From Anaerolineae bacterium (GTDB lineage: Bacteria > Chloroflexota > Anaerolineae > Anaerolineales > Villigracilaceae): 48,522 nt of DNA. Shown in pieces: positions 8,986-16,923 of this stretch (the first letter of the stretch is position 1; the number at the start of each line of letters is the position of its first letter). The position numbers and the translations under genes are program-made. The stretch lies in contig JAFLCF010000009.1 in assembly GCA_017303735.1 (NCBI GenBank), forward strand, positions 1 to 48,522, in the 5' to 3' direction. The notes beneath the pieces are model-generated. The model saw nothing but the letters and a program-made list of their open reading frames with translations. It was not told the DNA's origin and searched no databases.

Positions 8986-9848
8986 GGTACACCCTTAATA
9001 GGGTACACAAGAACCGGATAGTATTCACCCGTACGTACAAAGCCTAATTTTTCGTACAAACGCAGAGAGGCATGGTTATCCTGCTGTGTATTCACGGAAA
9101 GTCTGCCGGATTGAAGTGCCCCTGCTTTTTGAATCAGATTCTGCACCAAAGCGGATGCCACTCCCTTGCGTTGCGCCTCCGGGCGGACGGCAAGCCTGGC
9201 GAGATGTGCCCCAAACGGGTTGCCCGTACTGAGCTGATATCCGATCACACCGCTTTCATCTTCTGCAACAGATGAATAAAAGGCTTGCCCATGCGCACGT
9301 TGCAGTGAATCGAGGGTGTTGTGCCAGAAGGTGCCGAAGGCTTGGCGGTCAATCTGCTCCACTGTAACAAAGTCCGCTTCCTGCATGGGGCGGATGTAAA
9401 TATCTTGCGGGGTGGGGTAGTTCGAAAAATTCTCGCTGCGCAATTCAAGCAGGACGATATTGAAGCGCTGTTCAAACCCATTCTGCACAAGCAGATCATG
9501 CCACCACTGCTTCATGGCAATGGATGCAACCACAGCTTTCGGGTTGGAGGCGAATATCTCAGGGTGAGCCACTTCCCAGATGGCAGACCAGGCTTCAGGT
9601 CCCGAAAGATGCGGGTGATGAGAGAAGAGACGTATCCATGCCACGTCGGGTGGATCTTCCGGGCAGGCAAGTGCGGCTACCACCGTTCCCTGATCTTCCA
9701 GTACCCAAAAATTTTCAGCACCGATCCATTCGAGGGCAGTTCGCCAGTCGAGATGGCGGTGTGTATTTGATTCTTGAGTGAGAAGGCTGGATATCTGACG
9801 GTGGTCTTGCGCAGTGGCACGGCGGACATTCAGATGGATGTTGATCAT
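8982..9848 (-). CDS. GNAT-family N-acetyltransferase, two-domain form
   Basis: 288 residues. The C-terminal half (about 150-285) is a full GNAT domain: LARLAVRPEAQRKGVASALVQ holds the acetyl-CoA pyrophosphate loop, and HASLRLYEKLGFVRTGEYY gives motif B. The N-terminal half (about 5-140) starts with VRRATAQDHRQISSLL, which resembles a degenerate GNAT fold lacking the Q/RxxGxG loop, so this is probably a tandem GNAT protein with one active site. Acceptor substrate unknown. It overlaps both neighbours by 4 bases (ATGA), a sign of translational coupling within the operon. Confidence 0.85.
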   Translation of the reverse strand: MINIHLNVRRATAQDHRQISSLLTQESNTHRHLDWRTALEWIGAENFWVLEDQGTVVAALACPEDPPDVAWIRLFSHHPHLSGPEAWSAIWEVAHPEIFASNPKAVVASIAMKQWWHDLLVQNGFEQRFNIVLLELRSENFSNYPTPQDIYIRPMQEADFVTVEQIDRQAFGTFWHNTLDSLQRAHGQAFYSSVAEDESGVIGYQLSTGNPFGAHLARLAVRPEAQRKGVASALVQNLIQKAGALQSGRLSVNTQQDNHASLRLYEKLGFVRTGEYYPVLVYPIKGVP

Positions 9849-10363
9849 TTAATGAACCGCATCAGGAATTTCATGAAGCGCTCGAACAGAGTTGGGTTTT
9901 CTTTGACGTCTACCGCGCCAATCATTTTGAAAGCGGATTCAGTGATCTTGCCGGTCTTTAATTTCAAGGCAGCTGCGGATTTCATAACGAGTGAACGCAT
10001 GTCACCATCGTTCACTTTTGCAAATAGGTCGGCAGAGCGCTCGTATTTTTCGATGGCTTCTTCGTATCGTTGAAGACCTTCGAGGGCGGCGGCTTGATTC
10101 CCCAATGCCATGGCTTGGCGTTTCACATCCTGCGCACCTTCAAAAACGCGGTCGGTTTCGAGCGCGGCTTCAAGGGCTCCGGTTGCATCGCCTGCCTGAA
10201 GGAGGGCAACGCTCATGTTATTGCGCATTTCAGCGGCAAGCAGGTTTGCGCGCCCTAAAGAAAATCCCTCCGCCGCCTGACGAAAATATTCGGCGGCATC
10301 ATCATAGCGTTTGTTTGCAAAGGCTTGTTTGCCCTTGTCTGCAAGTTGGGCTGGTTCGGTCAT
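9845..10363 (-). CDS. TPR-repeat protein
   Basis: 172 residues, cytosolic. Residues about 5-125 form three TPR-like helical pairs: ADKGKQAFANKRYDDAAEYFRQA, NNMSVALLQAGDATGALEAAL and LGNQAAALEGLQRYEEAIEKYERSADLF. The C-terminal 40 residues are basic and amphipathic (FMKFLMRFIK) and could touch a membrane or partner. It follows the XRE regulator by 5 bases and overlaps the acetyltransferase start by 4. There is no clear Shine-Dalgarno sequence, so coupled translation is likely. Probably a protein-protein adaptor; partner unknown. Confidence 0.8.
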   Translation of the reverse strand: MTEPAQLADKGKQAFANKRYDDAAEYFRQAAEGFSLGRANLLAAEMRNNMSVALLQAGDATGALEAALETDRVFEGAQDVKRQAMALGNQAAALEGLQRYEEAIEKYERSADLFAKVNDGDMRSLVMKSAAALKLKTGKITESAFKMIGAVDVKENPTLFERFMKFLMRFIK

Positions 10364-10368
10364 GGCGG

Positions 10369-11043
10369 TTAGAGTGTAATATCGAGCAAGCCCTCAGCGA
10401 CCGAGCGTAGTTTATCGCGGGGCATACTGCTGAGTTTCATGGCGAGTTCAAGGTAAGGTCGGTTGACCGGCTGACAGACAAAATCCTGAAGTTCCTTGGG
10501 CAGGTTCATGAATTTTTGCATGGCAAGCTGCCCGGTCATCCATTCGCCTACCGGTCCGTTTTGGTCGAAGAAAACTTCGATACGGCTGCCCATTGCGGCG
10601 AGAATGCTTTCAAGCTCAGGCACTGAAACAGTGCGTTCACCCAGTTCATAGGCTTTAAGCCGGGGCTGCGAAATCCCTGTTTCGGCAGACAGGTTGCGTA
10701 TGGACATGTTGACGTTCGTGCGTTCCTGACGGATCAATGCACCGATCATGCGCTGCCGCAGGGAGATGAGACGCGTGATGTCTTCATAAGTCAATGGCGC
10801 GGGCGCATCAGAAACAGTTTCGTTCCCCCAGAATTGCGAGATGGGAATCTTGAGAAAAAATACCAGGGCTTCCAATTCGGGCAGGGATGGCGCGCGCCGT
10901 CCCTCTTCATAGGCGCGAAACACACCGGCTTTGACCCCGATGGCGTCGGCACATTCCTTAATGCTGCGCCGCTCTGCCATTCGGGCGTCTCGGATCAATA
11001 AACCTAGTTTTTTCTCTCGGATTGTGATTTGGGCGTTGGTCAT
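10369..11043 (-). CDS. Transcriptional regulator with two XRE-type helix-turn-helix domains
   Basis: 224 residues with two Cro/CI-type domains in one chain: residues about 8-66 (LGLLIRDARMAERRSIKECADAIGV, then AYEEGRRAPSLPELEAL) and about 93-157 (RQRMIGALIRQERTNVNMSIRNL, then AYELGERTVSVPELESILAAM). The C-terminal 60 residues are helical with no known domain. A single chain with two such domains could bind a direct or inverted operator as a monomer. It heads the operon, preceded by an extended -10 promoter, and probably controls that operon itself. GAGGT lies 3 bases before the ATG. Confidence 0.88.
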   Translation of the reverse strand: MTNAQITIREKKLGLLIRDARMAERRSIKECADAIGVKAGVFRAYEEGRRAPSLPELEALVFFLKIPISQFWGNETVSDAPAPLTYEDITRLISLRQRMIGALIRQERTNVNMSIRNLSAETGISQPRLKAYELGERTVSVPELESILAAMGSRIEVFFDQNGPVGEWMTGQLAMQKFMNLPKELQDFVCQPVNRPYLELAMKLSSMPRDKLRSVAEGLLDITL

Positions 11044-11070
11044 GGCACCTCAGTCTTTGGATGAATTCGT

Positions 11071-11079
11071 ATTATAGCA
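11071..11079 (-). promoter_or_regulatory. Extended -10 promoter of the XRE-TPR-GNAT-V4R-hydrolase operon
   Basis: On the minus strand TGCTATAAT is a perfect extended -10 (TG-N-TATAAT). It lies between the cpaF stop and the XRE start, so this operon can be transcribed apart from the Tad genes. No good -35 is visible, as expected for an extended -10. Confidence 0.6.
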
Positions 11080-11085
11080 GAGGTA

Positions 11086-12408
11086 TCAGCGCCGCGATGA
11101 AGACTCGCTGGGTTTCGCCATGAAAATCTCAGCACCTAATTTGAACCCTGCCGCATCCAACCGTGGAGTGAAGTTGGGGCGAATTCCAGTCGGTCTTAAC
11201 TCACCCTGAACCTGACCATCGGTGGTCACCCCTGATTGTTGGAATTTGAAAATATCCGTAAGGACGACTACATCCCCTTCCATACCTGCCACTTCGGTAA
11301 TGGCTGTGACCTTGCGTTTGCCATCTTTGAGGCGGGTCTGCTGGACGATCAGGTCAATAGCAGAGGAAATCTGTTGACGCACCACTTTCAAAGGCAGGTC
11401 CATACCAGCCATCAATACAAGAGTTTCGAGACGGGAAATCGCATCACGCGGGCTATTGGAATGGACCGTGGTTAATGAGCCATCGTGACCGGTATTCATC
11501 GCCTGGAGCATATCGAGGGCTTCGCCACCACGCACCTCCCCTACTACAATGCGGTCGGGGCGCATACGTAGTGAATTTTTTACAAGCTCACGAATAGTAA
11601 CTGCGTGCATTCCATCGGCGTTGGCAGGCTTGGTCTCCATGCGCATGACGTGATCCTGCTGCAATTGGAGTTCAGCGGCATCTTCTATTGTGATAATACG
11701 TTCGTTTTCTGGAATAAACCCAGAAACAACATTCAAAAGCGTGGTCTTGCCTGAGCCTGTGCCGCCGGAAATAACGATGTTGAAACGCGACTTCACACAA
11801 GCTTCCAAAAAATCTGCCATTTGCTTTGTAAGGGAGCCGAATGCGATCAGATCCTCTGTCTTCAACTTATCTTTTCGGAATTTACGGATGGTGATCGAAG
11901 GTCCATCAATTGAGACGGGTCGCACCACGGCGTTGACACGTGAGCCGTCTGGCAGGCGGGCATCCACGGTCGGGGAGTCAAAGTCGACTCGACGCCCGAG
12001 CGGCATGATGATGCGATCTATAATACGAACGACATGATCGTCATCGTCAAAGGTGATCTCACTCTTAGTAAGTTGCCCCTTTTTTTCAACAAATATTTTC
12101 TTGGGTCCGTTCACCATGATCTCGGATATATCGGGGTCATCCAACAGCGGTTGAATGGGACCATATCCCAACAGATCATTAAGGACCTGTTTGAAGATTT
12201 CCTTCTTCAAGTCTTCGGGGAGTTTAAGCTGTGTCGTTTCGAAGATGCGCCCGACATTCTGTTGAATGAATGTGTTACGTTGAGATGCCTCGACCCCATC
12301 CATTTCCAGCGCGCGCAATAAATTATCAGCAAGATATTTCTTCAGGCGAACAAGATCCTGCCCGGTCAAACGTTGCGGGGTACCAAGGGGCTGGCGATTT
12401 GTGGTCAT
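11086..12408 (-). CDS. CpaF/TadA-type secretion ATPase
   Basis: 440 residues of the type II/IV secretion ATPase family, CpaF branch. An N-terminal helical domain (20-85) with GYGPIQPLLDDPDISEIMVNG is typical of CpaF. Walker A GGTGSGKT lies at 215-222, an Asp-box-like EDAAELQL follows, and the Walker B region is IVVGEVRGGEALDMLQAM, followed by the His-box-like NTGHDGSLTTVHSNS. It powers assembly of Flp/Tad pili or secretion from the cytoplasmic face. The gene is last in a run with the TadZ-like protein, two kinases and a regulator; TadB, TadC, pilin and prepilin peptidase genes are not in this window. Confidence 0.94.
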   Translation of the reverse strand: MTTNRQPLGTPQRLTGQDLVRLKKYLADNLLRALEMDGVEASQRNTFIQQNVGRIFETTQLKLPEDLKKEIFKQVLNDLLGYGPIQPLLDDPDISEIMVNGPKKIFVEKKGQLTKSEITFDDDDHVVRIIDRIIMPLGRRVDFDSPTVDARLPDGSRVNAVVRPVSIDGPSITIRKFRKDKLKTEDLIAFGSLTKQMADFLEACVKSRFNIVISGGTGSGKTTLLNVVSGFIPENERIITIEDAAELQLQQDHVMRMETKPANADGMHAVTIRELVKNSLRMRPDRIVVGEVRGGEALDMLQAMNTGHDGSLTTVHSNSPRDAISRLETLVLMAGMDLPLKVVRQQISSAIDLIVQQTRLKDGKRKVTAITEVAGMEGDVVVLTDIFKFQQSGVTTDGQVQGELRPTGIRPNFTPRLDAAGFKLGAEIFMAKPSESSSRR

Positions 12409-12411
12409 GGG

Positions 12412-12705
12412 TCACCCACCCAACTTAGGTTCTTCTTTCAAGGGCATGACCCAGACGATTTGATCTTTTTGTACTGCCAGGAAAGGACTCGTATATATTT
12501 CTTTTCCATCGGCATCCAAAACGCTCACGTCCGTCATTGCGATGAAATGTTCACTGACCTCTAATTCATCCTTGAGGCGCTCATCCTGCCGCACATGAAT
12601 CAGCCCACGGATCAAATTCGTTGTGGTCTGGATAATGGAAGGTACAGGCACTTTAGGGATGATGTTGGTATAGTACTTTCCCTTTTCATCATATTCGATT
12701 GACAT
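12412..12705 (-). CDS. Small conserved protein of the Tad cluster
   Basis: 97 residues, soluble, no signal peptide. The core IIQTTTNLIRGLIHVRQDERLKDELEV and then EHFIAMTDVSVLDADGKEIYTSPFLAVQKDQIVWVMP looks like a small beta-rich domain that I recall as DUF6812-like in other Chloroflexota; that link is from memory and unverified. It lies 3 bases before the cpaF start and 26 bases after the TadZ-like gene, so it is translated with them and may be an accessory of the secretion ATPase. Confidence 0.75.
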   Translation of the reverse strand: MSIEYDEKGKYYTNIIPKVPVPSIIQTTTNLIRGLIHVRQDERLKDELEVSEHFIAMTDVSVLDADGKEIYTSPFLAVQKDQIVWVMPLKEEPKLGG

Positions 12706-12731
12706 AATTCCTCCAGTCCGCCGCAGAAAAG

Positions 12732-13883
12732 CTATCCATCACGCAGGTTGCGTGCCAGAGCTGCCATTTCACGGGCGGATTCACTAAAGATCAGGGCGGC
12801 TGTATCGTTAGGGAATTTTATCGTAAAAGGGATATGTTGGCTGTTTGCAAAACCGAAATTTGTACCAAGGTAGGGAATTGTCGTATTGACTTTTATTTCC
12901 AACATGGTTTCCGCCTCTTTTTTGCTCAACCCCTCAAGACTGCCATGGCGGTTTAACACTGTATAGATCGATTCCGGTTTCACTCCTTTTGTCTTCAAGA
13001 ATTGCAGAAGGGTCCCGGTCAACGGCAGGGTGCTGAAATCTGTGCTAATAAGTACGGTCACGAGATCAGCGTGTTGGATCAGCGGCAGGACAATCTTCGA
13101 AAGAGATCGCCCGATATCCACCAAAACATAATCATAGGCAGATTTCAAGCCGGTAACGATATCCCAAATTCGGTTGACGTTCAAATGGTTGCTTAATTCA
13201 GGGTCGGGAGAACCCGCCAAGAGATTGAAATGCCATCGTTCGATTCGAGGAAGATGATCTCGTAGAAAATCTGGGGTTACTTCAAGCGGAGATTTTTCTG
13301 CAATCGAAATAAGATTCTCCGCTCCTTCATACCCAACGATCGGGGCAATGGAGCCGATGGGAAAAACCAGGTCAGCCACGACAATTCGGGCATCGGGCTG
13401 AGCCTTTGCAATATTCATGGCTGTATTCGCACAAACGGAAGACGTGCCCGCACCGCCCTTGGCGCTCAGGAATATCATCATCAACCCGCCTTGTTTCATG
13501 GTCTCCCTGGTCACTCCGAACAACCGGTCAACCACATCTGCCAGCATCGAAACTGCCTGCCCAGATTTGGTGATGTATTCATTAAACCCCGCCTCTTGGC
13601 AGGATTTGATGCGAGCCGGGCTATGGTCGCTGCTCAACGCCACTAATGGAAGGCTTGCAGTACGAGGATCGTTCCGCAATTTAGAGGCAAACTCTTCCCC
13701 CTTGAGATCAGAAATGGCAGGGTCAATAATTACCAGGTCGGGTCGGTCTCGCCAGGCAAAGATCAAGCCTTCTTTTCCAGAACCTGTCTGAAGGGCTTCA
13801 TAATCCAGCTCTTCCAGCTTTCTGGCAATAAAATTTCTGCTTGCAACATCCGAATCGACGATCAGTATTTTCTTTTGAGGCAT
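12732..13883 (-). CDS. TadZ/CpaE-like protein: receiver domain plus MinD-like ATPase domain
   Basis: 383 residues. Residues 5-120 form a receiver-like domain (DSD at 10-12, candidate phospho-Asp about D54 in VIIDPAISD, Ser-Ser in ALSSD). Residues 135-383 are MinD/ParA-like. The Walker A segment reads KGGAGTSS (142-149): the signature Lys at the start is kept but the GK-T/S lysine is replaced by Thr, as in atypical Walker motifs described for TadZ proteins, so ATP hydrolysis may be weak. TadZ/CpaE localises Tad pilus machinery at the pole. The downstream small ORF and cpaF support this role. Confidence 0.9.
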   Translation of the reverse strand: MPQKKILIVDSDVASRNFIARKLEELDYEALQTGSGKEGLIFAWRDRPDLVIIDPAISDLKGEEFASKLRNDPRTASLPLVALSSDHSPARIKSCQEAGFNEYITKSGQAVSMLADVVDRLFGVTRETMKQGGLMMIFLSAKGGAGTSSVCANTAMNIAKAQPDARIVVADLVFPIGSIAPIVGYEGAENLISIAEKSPLEVTPDFLRDHLPRIERWHFNLLAGSPDPELSNHLNVNRIWDIVTGLKSAYDYVLVDIGRSLSKIVLPLIQHADLVTVLISTDFSTLPLTGTLLQFLKTKGVKPESIYTVLNRHGSLEGLSKKEAETMLEIKVNTTIPYLGTNFGFANSQHIPFTIKFPNDTAALIFSESAREMAALARNLRDG

Positions 13884-13922
13884 GGCAATATCCTGTGCGC
13901 ATGCCCGGCATCATGCGCAAAA

Positions 13923-14618
13923 TCACACTTCAGTGGGGGGCATCAAATACCCAAGCCCGGAACGTGTGACAATGTGTCTGGGTGTGTGAGCATCTTTCTC
14001 AAGCTTCTGGCGCAGGCGGGCGATGCTCACCCACAAAATTTCCTTATCAGACTTATACTCCACTCCCCAAACGCTGGTGAGCAAATCCTCTGATGTGAGG
14101 ATCTTGCCAACGTTGTGGGCGAACTGAAGCAAAAGCCTATACTCTGTAGCGGAGAGCGAAACGGGTTCCTCTCCACGCCAAACTTCGGCACGCGCAAAAT
14201 CGATCTTAAGATCGTCGTGAGTGAAGAACCGTACCTGAACCGCATCGGACGAACTATGAGCCCGGCGCAGCACAGCCCGTACCCGTGCCAATAATTCGGT
14301 GGCAGAAAACGGCTTGATGAGATAATCATCGGCACCAAGATCCAGACCACGCACCCGATCCTGTTCCTCTCCACGCGCCGTAAGGATCACAATGGGAACG
14401 TTGGTAAATTCACGCAGGCGTTGGGTTGCGCCAAACCCATCAAGACGCGGCATCATCACATCCATCAATACCAGGTCGATCGGGTTGGAGGAAAAAACAT
14501 CCAACGCTTGCATGCCGTCCTGTGCAGTGACTACTTCGTATCCCTCGGTGCGCAAATTTGCCTCCAAGAGACGCAGGTAGCGGGGTTCATCGTCGACGAT
14601 CAGAATACGCTTTGCCAT
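13923..14618 (-). CDS. OmpR/PhoB-family response regulator
   Basis: 231 residues: receiver domain (DD at 9-10 in IVDDEPRYL, phospho-Asp about D53 in LVLMDVMMPRLDG, Thr in VILTARG, Lys in YLIKPFS) and a C-terminal winged helix (LSATEYRLLLQFAHNVGKILTSEDLL to [14 protein letters not shown]). It is downstream of two histidine kinase genes in the same run and is the only classic regulator there, so both kinases may feed it. The likely target includes the Tad genes just downstream, but no operator was identified. Confidence 0.94.
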   Translation of the reverse strand: MAKRILIVDDEPRYLRLLEANLRTEGYEVVTAQDGMQALDVFSSNPIDLVLMDVMMPRLDGFGATQRLREFTNVPIVILTARGEEQDRVRGLDLGADDYLIKPFSATELLARVRAVLRRAHSSSDAVQVRFFTHDDLKIDFARAEVWRGEEPVSLSATEYRLLLQFAHNVGKILTSEDLLTSVWGVEYKSDKEILWVSIARLRQKLEKDAHTPRHIVTRSGLGYLMPPTEV

Positions 14619-14650
14619 AATTTCTCCTTGAGTGCTTGAATGCGTTCAGG

Positions 14651-15838
14651 TCAAAGCGTTGGGTCGGCGGGCAACTCAATCATAAAGGTTGTGCCCTGAT
14701 CCAACACTGACTCTACCCAAATATTACCATGATGTGCCATGACAATTTGCTTGCAAATATAAAGCCCCAGCCCGGTGCCAGTGACGGTGCGTTCGCCGGG
14801 AACGCGGTAAAAGCGTTCAAATAAGAATGGGATGTATTCTTCAGGAATCCCCTCCCCTTCATCAGCAACGGTAAGCCTCACTTTTTTATCGGTTCCACTC
14901 CCAGCGATCATGATCTTCGAACCGGGCGCATATTTTATGGCATTTCCAATCAGGTTTTCAATAACTTGTGAAAGTCGAACACCATCACCCAAGACTGGCG
15001 GCAGGCTTTCCATATTCATTTCGATCAACAGGTTGGGATGATGGGTCTTGATCCGTGAGGTCACATCCCGTACAAGCGCATCCAGCCGAATGGGAGAAAA
15101 TTTAAATTGGATGGTTTTACTTTGCAACCTGGCAGACTCTAACATATCCTCGATCAACCTTGTCAGTCGGTCTGCTTCTTCATCGATAATGATAAGGAAT
15201 TCGCGCTGGGTTTCCTCATCCCAAACAGTATCCTGCCGCAGCAGGCTGGTGCTGTAGCCTTTGATAAACCCAAGCGGCGTGCGCAATTCATGCGAGATAG
15301 TGGAAACGAAATCATCCTGTAGGCGCATCTGGCGTTGGACCGAATCCAATTCGGCACGTGCCTCTTGAAGTTCCTTTCGTTCGAGCAGGGCAGCCGCCCA
15401 AACAGCTTGCAGGGAGGCAACATGGATGTGGATATCAGAATATTCCGGTCCACCAAAACGCACGAACAAAAGCGCACCGCGTAATTTTGAGCCGATATAC
15501 AACGGAATGCCGAGCAAATACGTTTGCGACATGCGGTCTTCACGCTTTGAATTCTTTGCGGGTCCGTGAATAATCATGTGTTCATTGGAAATCACATCAT
15601 TCGCAGCTATCTCTCCCCAGGCGGCATCTGCTTCAGAGGTTTTGCCGCGCCCAATTGCACGTGCATAGACCACATCCAAACCCGCCGACTTGCGGTCGCT
15701 CAGGTAAATGGCAACATTATCAAACACGAAAGAACCGCGCATCGAAAGGACCAGTGTATCCAAAGCAGACTTCCAATCCACTTTCGATTGCACGTCCTGA
15801 AAAATACGGTGAAGCTCAGAGAGAGTCTCTTTATCCAT
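14651..15838 (-). CDS. Soluble histidine kinase with GAF-like sensor domain
   Basis: 395 residues and no membrane helix. Residues about 10-155 are a GAF-like domain (FDNVAIYLSDR, LLGIPLYIGSKLRGALLFV), then a coiled coil, HisKA with phospho-His about 183 in STISHELRTPLGF, and HATPase with N box VIENLIGNAIKYAPG, G1 VADEGEGIP, F box FLFERFYR and G2 GTGLGLYI. It starts 3 bases after the stop of the MshEN kinase, so both are co-translated. A cytosolic signal is expected. Partner regulator is probably the next gene. Confidence 0.93.
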   Translation of the reverse strand: MDKETLSELHRIFQDVQSKVDWKSALDTLVLSMRGSFVFDNVAIYLSDRKSAGLDVVYARAIGRGKTSEADAAWGEIAANDVISNEHMIIHGPAKNSKREDRMSQTYLLGIPLYIGSKLRGALLFVRFGGPEYSDIHIHVASLQAVWAAALLERKELQEARAELDSVQRQMRLQDDFVSTISHELRTPLGFIKGYSTSLLRQDTVWDEETQREFLIIIDEEADRLTRLIEDMLESARLQSKTIQFKFSPIRLDALVRDVTSRIKTHHPNLLIEMNMESLPPVLGDGVRLSQVIENLIGNAIKYAPGSKIMIAGSGTDKKVRLTVADEGEGIPEEYIPFLFERFYRVPGERTVTGTGLGLYICKQIVMAHHGNIWVESVLDQGTTFMIELPADPTL

Positions 15839-15841
15839 ATC

Positions 15842-16864
15842 TTAATCTCGCATGGCAAGCAGAGGGAACTTGAATATCGTCCCCTTTCCCTCAACCGATC
15901 TCACATCCAACAGAGAGCCGTGCGCTTCAACGATCTGACGCACCAGCGATAGTCCCAGCCCGGTACCGCCATAATGGCGCGTGGAGGAACCGTCCAACTG
16001 ATGGAATGGTTCAAATATCTCCTTCATGCGGTTTGGAGGAATTCCAATGCCGGTATCACGCACAACGACCTGGACAAGATTACTTCCCTCCTCTTCCAAT
16101 GCAACAGTCACGCTTCCCCCCGACTGGGTGAACTTGATCCCATTATCGATCAACTGGTTCACCACCCAGCTTATTTTTTGTCCGTCTGCCTGCACAAAGG
16201 GGATGGTCGCAGGTGCGATCACTTCAAGCCGAACCCCGCGATCCTCTGCTTTGCGAGAGGCGGTCTTGCTCAACAACGCTATAATGCGGCGGATATCCAC
16301 ACTTTCCAATTTCACACTCATTTCGCCGCGTGAGGCAAGCGAGAACATGATGAGGTCTTCAATCATGTCTTCCAGTTTTCCAGCAGCCCGCTGGCTGACC
16401 GCCAGGGCATGACGCTGCTCCTCCGCGATTGGTCCGAGTGATTCGGAAATGAGCAATTCAATATACCCTTTGACGTGCGTCAGCGGGGTTCGCAATTCGT
16501 GGGAAATATTGGCAACAAAATTCGCCTTCATCTGGCTAAGCTCTGACAGGCGGTTTAGGGCATCGTTCAATTCGGAGGTACGATCACGGACGCGCTGTTC
16601 AAGGTTACGGTTTGCCGATTGAAGCGCAGTTCGCAACTGAATGATCAGTTCGGTGATCGCTTGATCGAGAGTTTCTTTATCCAGTAGATTCAGGTGTACC
16701 AAAGACTGCCCCAACAAAGCCTGCCCACCCTGAAAAGATTCATTTTGCTGGTAAACCAGCGCGCGCTGCAGATCCTCTTCGCTGATCAGTCCCTTTTGGA
16801 CGAGGTATTCTCCCAAACGGGGTACCAACATTTCAGGAGATAATTTTGGCAAGTTTGATTCCAT
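15842..16864 (-). CDS. Histidine kinase with N-terminal MshEN-type (GspE-N) domain
   Basis: 340 residues, no membrane helix. The N-terminus is unusual: residues 16-39 match the MshEN nucleotide-binding pattern RLG-x2-L-x3-GLI-x4-L-x3-L-x2-Q, and residues 51-70 give a second, weaker copy (LGQSLVHLNLLDKETLDQAI, Gly replaced by Asn). In MshE and related type II/IV pilus ATPases this domain binds cyclic di-GMP. A coiled coil (about 75-112), HisKA with phospho-His about 122 in VANISHELRTPL, and a full HATPase (VNQLIDNGIKFTQSG, DTGIGIP, GTGLGLSLV) follow. It is the first gene of the Tad regulatory run, with AAGG 6-7 bases before the ATG. Binding of c-di-GMP is inference. Confidence 0.9.
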   Translation of the reverse strand: MESNLPKLSPEMLVPRLGEYLVQKGLISEEDLQRALVYQQNESFQGGQALLGQSLVHLNLLDKETLDQAITELIIQLRTALQSANRNLEQRVRDRTSELNDALNRLSELSQMKANFVANISHELRTPLTHVKGYIELLISESLGPIAEEQRHALAVSQRAAGKLEDMIEDLIMFSLASRGEMSVKLESVDIRRIIALLSKTASRKAEDRGVRLEVIAPATIPFVQADGQKISWVVNQLIDNGIKFTQSGGSVTVALEEEGSNLVQVVVRDTGIGIPPNRMKEIFEPFHQLDGSSTRHYGGTGLGLSLVRQIVEAHGSLLDVRSVEGKGTIFKFPLLAMRD

Positions 16865-16923
16865 GACCAGCCTTCCAAATTCCTAGACGTTTATTTTAAT
16901 TCCAATGGTTCAGCACACCTTGA

